Assembly (NCBI GenBank): GCA_946007445.1
Contig: CAMGAL010000008.1
Location: forward strand, 1-18,435
DNA: 18,435 bases
From: an uncultured Mediterranea sp.
GTDB lineage: Bacteria > Bacteroidota > Bacteroidia > Bacteroidales > Bacteroidaceae
Reading direction: 5' to 3'
Shown: one piece after another, positions 7,672-14,055 of the stretch
How the letters are laid out: each line of letters begins with the position of its first letter
Position numbering within the stretch: the stretch's first letter is position 1
The notes under the pieces: model-generated
Database searches by the model: none
What the model saw: the letters and a program-made list of their open reading frames with translations, nothing else
What the model was told of the DNA's origin: nothing
Made by a program: the position numbers and the translations under genes

Positions 7672-7703
7672 CTTGGAGATAAGCATCCGAAACGCTATCT
7701 TTG
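7672..7703 (+). promoter_or_regulatory. Promoter of the metal efflux operon
   Basis: CTTG (7672-7675, three of four bases of the -33 box) is followed after exactly 20 bp by TATCTTTG (7696-7703). Transcription would start near 7710, giving a very short leader (about 13 nt) before the ATG at 7723. No obvious operator dyad overlaps it, apart from the small palindrome GCGCGC (7704-7708 region). Confidence 0.65.
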
Positions 7704-7722
7704 CGCGCAAAACCCCGACGGT

Positions 7723-8133
7723 ATGAAACAGAAACGCGCCATCGCCCTCTTACTGCTCTGCATCAGCCTCCTGATGCTGATGGTGCCTGTGCTGCCTCAT
7801 CACCACCATACCGACGGGCACCTCTGCATGAAGGCTGACCAATCTGAGGCCTGCTGCCACCATACGCCCGACGACGGCACTCCCCACCACTGCTGCGACA
7901 ACACCTGCTGCCTGGCCACCCACTTCGTGCAGCGCACACCGCAGGAGTATCACATCGACTTTACCCCCTATTATCCATGGGCTACCCTCATCTACAAGCG
8001 GATAGTCCTCCAACTGGGGCTGACGGACGAATGCTCCACCGGCCCCCACCCCACCTACTACATAGAAACCCTACATGGCATCTGCCTGGGCAGGTGCCAA
8101 GGACTCCGTGCGCCTCCGTTTGTCAGCTGCTGA
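7723..8133 (+). CDS. His/Cys-rich exported small protein of the efflux operon
   Basis: A 136-residue protein I cannot assign to a characterised family. Residues 5-24 form a signal peptide or membrane anchor (RAIALLLLCISLLMLMVPVL). A metal-ligand-rich segment follows (26-67): H-H-H-H, H33, C35, C44-C45-H46-H47, H55-H56-C57-C58, C62-C63 and H67. The remainder (68-136) has several aromatics and four more Cys but no known motif. It is the first gene behind the promoter and 42 bp ahead of the RND adaptor gene, so it is very likely a periplasmic or membrane-attached metal-binding accessory: a buffer, metallochaperone or sensor in the functional place of CusF, though unrelated in sequence. The frame is open up to 7498, but that extension crosses the promoter and repeat, so ATG 7723 is preferred. 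Confidence 0.72.
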   Translation: MKQKRAIALLLLCISLLMLMVPVLPHHHHTDGHLCMKADQSEACCHHTPDDGTPHHCCDNTCCLATHFVQRTPQEYHIDFTPYYPWATLIYKRIVLQLGLTDECSTGPHPTYYIETLHGICLGRCQGLRAPPFVSC

Positions 8134-8175
8134 GAGAATCAACCTACCTGACAACCCATCAAAAAACGGACTAAC

Positions 8176-9423
8176 ATGAACAAACAACTGATCATGGGGG
8201 TGCTGGGCCTGTTCCTGCTCGGCGCCTGCCAACAGAAGAGTGCGGAGAAGGGTCATGCACACAGCCATGAGACCGAAGCACACGAGGAACACCACCATAG
8301 CCATGAAGGCCATGACCATGCACACGAAGGGCACACCCACGAGCACGAGGGGCACAACCACGAGCACAAAACCGCCAAAGGACATAGCGACGAAGGAGAT
8401 GGCGACGAAATCATCCTGTCCCCTGAGAAGGCGCGTGCCGCCGGCGTGGAGGTGGGCGAAGTGAAGCGGGGCAACTTCCGCCAGGTGCTGAAGAGTGGGG
8501 GCGAACTGGAGGCCGCCCAAGGCAACGAGAGTGTAGTGGTGGCCACCGTGGCAGGCGTAGTGCGCCTGGGCCGACAAGCCGTAGAGGGAGTGAGCGTGAA
8601 CAAGGGCACGCCCCTGCTGACCCTGAGCAGCCGACACATCGGCCAAGGCGATGCCGCCGAACGGGTCCGCACCACCTACGAGAACGCCGAACGCGAGTAT
8701 CGGCGCATGAAGGCGCTGGCCGAGGAGCGCATCGTGTCGGAACGCGAGCTGACGCCCGTGCGCCAAGCCTACGAGGAGGCACGCATCGCCTACGAGGCCC
8801 TGCAAGGAGGGCAGACCAGCGACGGCCAGCAAGTGACCTCTCCCCTGAGCGGCTATGTGAAAGAGCTGATGGTGAAGGAGGGGGACTACGTGGAGGTGGG
8901 ACAGCCTCTGCTCAGCGTGACGCAGACCCGACGCCTGCGCTTGCGGGCTGACGTGCCGGCCCGTCATGCCGCCGCCCTCCGCCAGGTGCAGACAGCCCAC
9001 TTCTGCACACCTGCCACAGGGCAAGTCTATGCGCTGGAGCAGCTGAACGGACGGCTCATCGCCACCGGTCGGGCCACGGCCTCGGGCAGCCGCTACATCC
9101 CCGTCACCTTCGAGCTGGACAACCGGGGCGACCTGCTGCCCGGCCAACCTGTAGAGGTGAGCCTGCTGGGTGCCACGCAGGAGGGTGTCATCGTGCTACC
9201 CCGCACGGCCCTGACCGAAGAGCAAGGCAGCTACTTCGTCTACCTGCAGCTGGACGAAGAGGGCTACCGCAAGCAACTGGTGGAGGTGAGCGCCGACAAC
9301 GGTCTGGAGGTGCTGATAGCCTCCGGCCTGAAGGAGGGAGAGCGGGTGGTGACCCGCGGTGCCTACCAGGTGAAGCTGGCCGGAGCCTCCAACGCCATTC
9401 CTGCTCATAGTCATGAACACTGA
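8176..9423 (+). CDS. RND efflux periplasmic adaptor, His-rich lipoprotein (CusB/CzcB type)
   Basis: A 415-residue membrane-fusion subunit linking the inner-membrane pump to the outer-membrane channel. Lipobox L-G-A-C places the lipidated Cys at 18. Residues 27-70 contain 18 His, mostly as HxH and HEH steps, and the chain ends in H-S-H-E-H; both are candidate metal-binding tails. The adaptor fold follows: a first half-lipoyl segment near 105-150 (VVVATVAGVV...VNKGTPLLTLSS), an alpha-helical hairpin about 155-210 (YENAEREYRRMKALAEERIVSE), the second half-lipoyl segment (SPLSGYVKELMVKEGDYVEVGQPLLSV), then beta-barrel and membrane-proximal domains (GDLLPGQPVEVSLL, VVTRGAYQVK). The gene is intact and lies between the small His/Cys-rich gene and the pump gene, 26 bp before the latter. 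Confidence 0.92.
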   Translation: MNKQLIMGVLGLFLLGACQQKSAEKGHAHSHETEAHEEHHHSHEGHDHAHEGHTHEHEGHNHEHKTAKGHSDEGDGDEIILSPEKARAAGVEVGEVKRGNFRQVLKSGGELEAAQGNESVVVATVAGVVRLGRQAVEGVSVNKGTPLLTLSSRHIGQGDAAERVRTTYENAEREYRRMKALAEERIVSERELTPVRQAYEEARIAYEALQGGQTSDGQQVTSPLSGYVKELMVKEGDYVEVGQPLLSVTQTRRLRLRADVPARHAAALRQVQTAHFCTPATGQVYALEQLNGRLIATGRATASGSRYIPVTFELDNRGDLLPGQPVEVSLLGATQEGVIVLPRTALTEEQGSYFVYLQLDEEGYRKQLVEVSADNGLEVLIASGLKEGERVVTRGAYQVKLAGASNAIPAHSHEH

Positions 9424-9449
9424 GGATAATTTCAAATGAAGAATTTAAA

Positions 9450-12400
9450 ATGAATAAGATTATTCAATTCTCACTCAATAACCGCCTCGTGGTGCTTGTG
9501 GCTGCCCTGTTGCTGCTCATCGGCGGCACCTACACCGCCACCCACACCGAGGTGGATGTCTTTCCCGACCTCACCGCCCCCACCGTGGTGGTGATGACCG
9601 AGGCGGGAGGCATGGCGGCCGAGGAGGTGGAGCAACTGGTCACCTTCCCCATCGAGACCGCCGTGAATGGCGCCACTCATGTGCGCCGCGTACGTTCGCA
9701 ATCCACCACAGGCTTCTCGGTGGTGTGGGTGGAGTTTGACTGGGGAACCGACATCTACCTGGCCCGACAAATCGTCAGCGAGAAGCTCTCCATCGTGGGC
9801 GAACAGCTGCCACAAGACTGCGGACGGCCCACACTGGGCCCTCAGTCCTCCATCTTGGGCGAAATGCTGATTGTGAGCCTCACCGCCGACTCCACCTCGA
9901 TGCTCGACCTTCGCACCCTGGCCGATTGGAGCATCCGTCCGCGTCTGCTGGCCACAGGAGGTGTGGCACAGGTGGCCGTGCTGGGCGGCGAGGTGAAGGA
10001 GTATCAGGTCAAGTTGGACCCCTACCGTATGCGCCTCTACGATGTCTCCATCGGCGAAGTGATGGAGGCCGCCGCGGGAATGAACCTCAACGAAGGGGGC
10101 GGCGTGGTGTATGAGTATGGCAACGAGTACTTGGTGCGCGGCCTGCTGGCCACCACCCGCCTGGAGCAGCTAGGCGAGGCCGTGGTGAAGAGCGACGCCC
10201 AAGGGCTGCCGGTGGTGCTGGCCGACGTAGCCGACATCGAGATAGGAGGCAAGGAGCCGAAGATGGGCACCGCCTCCGAACGGGGCAAGCAGGCGGTGCT
10301 GCTTACCGTGAGCAAGCAGCCTGCCACCAGTACCCTGAAGCTGACCCAACGCATTGAGACCGCCCTGCACGACCTGCAGAAGAACCTGCCGGCCGACGTG
10401 CATCTCTCTACCGACCTCTTCCGCCAGAGCCGCATCAACGAGAGCTCCAACGGCAACGTGCAGAAGTCGCTCATAGAGGGTGGCATTCTGGTGGTGCTGG
10501 TGCTACTACTCTTCCTGGCCAATGTGCGCACCACACTCATTTCGCTGGTCACCCTGCCCCTGGCCCTGGTGACCGCCCTGCTCACCCTGCACTACATGGG
10601 CCTGACCATCAATACCATGAGTCTGGGAGGCCTGGCCATCGCCATCGGGTCGCTGGTGGACGATGCCATTGTCGATGTGGAGAATGTGCACCGCCGCCTG
10701 CACGCCAACAGCCTGCTGCCCGAGGCAGAGCGGCGCACGGTGTTGCAAGTGGTGTTCGATGCCTCACGCGAGGTACGCATGCCCATCCTCAACTCCACGC
10801 TCATCATCGTGGCGAGCTTCGTGCCCCTCTTCTTCCTGACCGGCATGGAGGGACGTATGCTGGTGCCGCTGGGCAGTGCCTTCATCACCGCCCTGGCCGC
10901 CTCCACCTGCGTGGCACTCACCCTGACGCCGGTGCTCTGCAGCTACCTGCTGCGCCCCTTGAGGGGCCGTATTCCCACGGCTGGAGGAGCCGACTCTCCC
11001 TTGGCTAGAAGGCTGAAGCAGGGCTATGGGCGGCTGTTGCAAGTCACCCTGGCTCACACCCGGCTGCTGCTGGGCATCACCATCGTCCTGACCATAGGGG
11101 CCATCGCCCTCTTCTTCACCTTGGGCAGCTCGTTCCTGCCGCCCTTCAATGAGGGTTCGCTGACCATCAATGTCTCTTCCTTGCCGGGCATCTCGCTGGA
11201 GGAGAGCGACCGCCTGGGACGGCGTGCCGAGGAGTTGTTGCTCACCATTCCCGAGATACAGACCGTGGCCCGCAAGACTGGACGCGCCGAGCTGGACGAA
11301 CACGCCTTGGGTGTGAATGTCAGTGAGTTGGAAGCGCCTTTCGAACTTCAGGACAGACCGCGCAGCGCCATGTTGGCCGAGGTACGCGAGAAGCTGGGCA
11401 CCCTGGCCGGCGCCAATATCGAGATAGGCCAACCCATCAGCCACCGCATCGACGCCATGCTGTCGGGCACGAAGGCCAACATTGCCATCAAGCTCTTCGG
11501 CGACGACCTGGGACGCCTCTTCTCCCTCGGCAACGACATCAAGCGCCGCATCGAGGGCATCGAAGGCATTGCCGACCTGAGTGTGGAGCAACAGATAGAG
11601 CGTCCACAGCTGCACATCGTGCCGCGCCGGCAGATGCTGGCCCGCTATGGCATCACCCTGCCCCAGTTTGCCCGGTTTGTCCGCGTAGCCCTGCGGGGCG
11701 AGGTGGTCTCGCAAGTCTACGACCAAGGCAAGAGCTTCGACCTCACCGTGCGTGTCCGCCCCGACCTTCGCGAGCAGGCCGCCCTTTTGGCCGACCTGAC
11801 CTTGGATGCCGCCGACGGACGAAAAGTGCCGCTGGCCGAAGTGGCCGAAATCCGCTCGTCGATGGGGCCCAACACCATCAGCCGCGAGAACGTGAAGCGC
11901 AAGATTGTCGTCTCGGCCAACATTGCCGGGCGCGACCTGCTGGGCGTGGTGCACGACATACAGGCGGCCATCGACCGCGACATCCGCCTACCCGAGGGGT
12001 ATCATGTGGAGTATGGAGGTCAGTTCGAGAGCCAGCAGGCCGCCAGCCGCACCCTGCTGCTCACCTCCCTGATGTCCATTGCCGTCATCTTCCTGCTGCT
12101 CTACAACGAGTTCCGCAGCCTGCGCGAGAGTGCCGTCATCCTCATCAATCTGCCGCTGGCTCTGATAGGAGGCGTGCTGGTGCTTCGCCTCACGGGTGGC
12201 GAGGTCAGCATTCCCGCCATCATCGGCTTCATCTCGCTGTTTGGCATCGCCACGCGCAATGGCATGTTGCTCATCAGCCACTACAAGAGCCTGCAGGCCG
12301 ACCAGCAGCTCTCGCGCTACGACTGCGTGGTGCAAGGCTCCATCGACCGCCTCAACCCCATCCTCATGACCGCCCTCACCTCGGCCTTGGCCTTGGTGCC

Positions 12401-12545
12401 GCTGGCCTTGGGAGGCGACCTGCCGGGCAACGAGATTCAAAGCCCCATGGCGCAAGTCATCTTGGGTGGCCTGCTGACCTCTACCCTGCTCAATGGGCTG
12501 GTCATTCCGGCCGTCTATCTGAAGTTGAATGATAAAACCGTCTGA
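9450..12545 (+). CDS. Heavy-metal efflux RND permease (CusA/CzcA family)
   Basis: A 1031-residue inner-membrane proton-driven pump, the engine of the tripartite system. It has the RND plan: TM1 at the N-terminus, a large periplasmic porter/docking loop, TM2-TM6 about 330-500, TM7 about 535, a second large loop, and TM8-TM12 at the end. TM4 carries an acidic proton-relay cluster, V-D-D-A-I-V-D-V-E-N (D404, D405, D409, E411), typical of the metal-exporting HME branch rather than drug pumps. The three Met residues that bind Cu(I) in E. coli CusA (M573, M623, M672) do not appear conserved by my eye alignment (INVSSLPG, VNVSELEAPF and RIDAMLSG at those places), so zinc, cobalt, nickel, cadmium or another cation is as likely as copper. 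The gene is intact. Confidence 0.93.
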   Translation: MNKIIQFSLNNRLVVLVAALLLLIGGTYTATHTEVDVFPDLTAPTVVVMTEAGGMAAEEVEQLVTFPIETAVNGATHVRRVRSQSTTGFSVVWVEFDWGTDIYLARQIVSEKLSIVGEQLPQDCGRPTLGPQSSILGEMLIVSLTADSTSMLDLRTLADWSIRPRLLATGGVAQVAVLGGEVKEYQVKLDPYRMRLYDVSIGEVMEAAAGMNLNEGGGVVYEYGNEYLVRGLLATTRLEQLGEAVVKSDAQGLPVVLADVADIEIGGKEPKMGTASERGKQAVLLTVSKQPATSTLKLTQRIETALHDLQKNLPADVHLSTDLFRQSRINESSNGNVQKSLIEGGILVVLVLLLFLANVRTTLISLVTLPLALVTALLTLHYMGLTINTMSLGGLAIAIGSLVDDAIVDVENVHRRLHANSLLPEAERRTVLQVVFDASREVRMPILNSTLIIVASFVPLFFLTGMEGRMLVPLGSAFITALAASTCVALTLTPVLCSYLLRPLRGRIPTAGGADSPLARRLKQGYGRLLQVTLAHTRLLLGITIVLTIGAIALFFTLGSSFLPPFNEGSLTINVSSLPGISLEESDRLGRRAEELLLTIPEIQTVARKTGRAELDEHALGVNVSELEAPFELQDRPRSAMLAEVREKLGTLAGANIEIGQPISHRIDAMLSGTKANIAIKLFGDDLGRLFSLGNDIKRRIEGIEGIADLSVEQQIERPQLHIVPRRQMLARYGITLPQFARFVRVALRGEVVSQVYDQGKSFDLTVRVRPDLREQAALLADLTLDAADGRKVPLAEVAEIRSSMGPNTISRENVKRKIVVSANIAGRDLLGVVHDIQAAIDRDIRLPEGYHVEYGGQFESQQAASRTLLLTSLMSIAVIFLLLYNEFRSLRESAVILINLPLALIGGVLVLRLTGGEVSIPAIIGFISLFGIATRNGMLLISHYKSLQADQQLSRYDCVVQGSIDRLNPILMTALTSALALVPLALGGDLPGNEIQSPMAQVILGGLLTSTLLNGLVIPAVYLKLNDKTV

Positions 12546-12555
12546 ATATAGCACT

Positions 12556-13788
12556 ATGAGTAAGAAATCGATTTTCCTCGCCGCACTGTGTCTTTGCGGC
12601 CATCTATATGCCCAAGAGAGCGCCTCGGGCATCGAGGCCATCCTCCGCCAGGTGGAGCAGAACAACCCGCAGTTGCAGGCCAACGCCCGGCGCATCACAG
12701 CCCAGCGCTGGGCCGACCGGGCGGAGAACAACCTGCCAGACCCCACCTTGAGCTACGCCCACGTGTGGGACTCGCGCGACGCCCAGATTACCGCCAGCGA
12801 GCTCGTTGTATCGCAGAGCTTTGACTTTCCCACGCTCTACATCTCGCGCTACAGGCTGAACCGCCAGCGCAGCCTGACCCTCGATGCCCAAGCCAACCGG
12901 CTGCGCCAAGAGGTGCTGCTAGAGGCCCAACTGCTCTGCCTCGACATCATCGGCCTCTATCAGCAACAGCAGGTAGCCAACGAGCGCCTGCAGAGTGCCG
13001 ACGAGCTGGCCCGCATCTACCAGCGCCGTCTGGAGGCAGGCGATGCAGGGATTCTGGATGCCAACAAGCTGAAACTAGAGCAGCTGAATGCCGCCACCGA
13101 GGCCCGACGCACCCGCACTGAGCTCCGCGCGGCCTTGAATCAGCTCTGGACGCTGACCGGAAACCAGCACCTGGGCGCGGGCCGTCCCCAAGCCGACCCT
13201 CTGGCCCCCACGGCCGAAGCGTTGCGGCTCACGGAGTTTCCTCCTGTCGACCTGCCCGACGACTTTCACCAGCTGCTGCCCACCTTGATGCAGGCCGACC
13301 CCAACCTGCAGGCACTGCAAAGCCAGGCGGAAGCTTCACGCCGGCAGCAAGGTGTGGCCCGCCAAGGGTGGCTGCCCAAGCTGGAGGTAGGCTATCGGCG
13401 CAACACGGAGAGCGGCCATCCGCTCAACGGCATCGTCGTAGGCTGTTCGTTTCCCCTCTTCCAGAACCGAGGTAAGGGGAGCCAGGCCAAAGCGCAATGG
13501 CAAGCAGACCGCCTGGAGAGCGAGAGCACGCGCCTGGCCACAGAGAGTGCGTTGTGGCAACTCTACGAAGAGGCCCGCACCTGGGAGAGCACCCTGCAAG
13601 AGTATCGGGCTACGCTGGAGCAGCAACAGAATCTCTCGCTGCTGAAGCAAGCCCTGCAAGGCGGACAGATTAACCTGACGGAATACTTTGTCGAGACGGC
13701 TCGCCTCTATGAGAGCCAAAGCAACCTGATCCAGCTGCAGAGCGACTACCACAAGGCGGTGGCACGACTCCTGCAGAGTATGTTGTGA
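12556..13788 (+). CDS. TolC-family outer-membrane efflux protein (CusC/CzcC type)
   Basis: A 410-residue channel subunit. A signal peptide (MSKKSIFLAALCLCGHLYA, probable cleavage before QES) is followed by two repeats of long amphipathic helices rich in Gln, Ala, Leu and Arg, as in TolC-family proteins. These include the characteristic D-P-T-L-S-Y near the N-terminus and, in the second repeat, LQSQAEASRRQQGVARQGWLPKLEVGY and GCSFPLFQNRGKG. The ATG at 12556 is 10 bp after the pump stop. An earlier in-frame ATG at 12529 would overlap the pump gene and spoil the signal peptide, so I reject it. The gene closes the efflux operon; a dense repeat array with hairpins follows the stop and probably terminates transcription. 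Confidence 0.9.
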   Translation: MSKKSIFLAALCLCGHLYAQESASGIEAILRQVEQNNPQLQANARRITAQRWADRAENNLPDPTLSYAHVWDSRDAQITASELVVSQSFDFPTLYISRYRLNRQRSLTLDAQANRLRQEVLLEAQLLCLDIIGLYQQQQVANERLQSADELARIYQRRLEAGDAGILDANKLKLEQLNAATEARRTRTELRAALNQLWTLTGNQHLGAGRPQADPLAPTAEALRLTEFPPVDLPDDFHQLLPTLMQADPNLQALQSQAEASRRQQGVARQGWLPKLEVGYRRNTESGHPLNGIVVGCSFPLFQNRGKGSQAKAQWQADRLESESTRLATESALWQLYEEARTWESTLQEYRATLEQQQNLSLLKQALQGGQINLTEYFVETARLYESQSNLIQLQSDYHKAVARLLQSML

Positions 13789-13800
13789 GTGAAAGGAGGA

Positions 13801-14050
13801 AAGGGAGATAGGAGGAGATAAAGGGAGATAGAAGGAGTTAGGAGGAGTTATCACTCCGCTTCGCTCCGTTCAGGAGTTATCGCAGGCTTCGCCTGCTAGT
13901 CAATAGTCGAAGTATCGGCTTTAACTCCTGAGGCCCGATAGGGCCGCTAACTCCTTTAACTTCTATAACTCCTAAAGAAAAAGTATCGGCTTTAACTCCT
14001 AAGGCCCGTCAGGGCCGATAACTCCTTTAACTCCTAAACTCCTAAAAAGA
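13801..14050. repeat. GGAGWTA/TAWCTCC repeat array between convergent genes
   Basis: The left part (13801-13850) is five 10-bp units, each ending in GGAGATA or GGAGTTA. The middle has hairpins GGAGT-TATC-ACTCC and GCAGGC-TTC-GCCTGC (13882-13896). The right part has TAACTCC-type units, the complement of the left units, so the ends can pair. Two tandem copies of a ~71-bp unit, each starting AAGTATCGGCTTTAACTCCT (13910 and 13981), carry a GGCCC/GGGCC hairpin. The array fills the gap between the convergent efflux operon and helicase gene and is a plausible two-way terminator. It encodes no protein. Confidence 0.8.
13875..13929 (+). repeat. 55-bp inverted repeat, left arm
   Basis: This 55-bp stretch is the exact reverse complement of 18381-18435. 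It contains the GCAGGC-TTC-GCCTGC hairpin and the start of the first 71-bp unit. The pair brackets the recQ-like and argS genes. Confidence 0.9.
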
Positions 14051-14055
14051 ATCTC

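Larger units (their letters stand above)
7344..7722. other. Divergent promoter spacer containing a repeat
   Basis: 379 bp separate the receiver-birA transcript (leftward) from the efflux operon (rightward). Promoters lie near both ends (7380-7409 and 7672-7703). The middle is occupied by a repeat with inverted arms. No extra gene is supported: the open frames here cross the repeat and the promoters. Confidence 0.7.

Noticed and set aside
7498..7722. N-terminal extension of the His/Cys-rich protein
   Set aside because: The extension reads through the repeat and the promoter at 7672-7703; a signal peptide begins at ATG 7723.
8240..8464. Met/Thr-rich frame in the His-rich part of the adaptor gene
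   Set aside because: It is an out-of-frame reading of the CAC/CAT-rich tail (ACC/ATG codons), not an independent gene.
10764..11954. 396-codon open frame on the minus strand inside the RND pump gene
   Set aside because: Low-complexity Gln/Gly/His/Ala-rich translation typical of antisense frames; the pump frame has full RND features.
13801..14050. CRISPR array
   Set aside because: Units are 9-10 bp or 71 bp, without regular unique spacers, and no cas genes are present.
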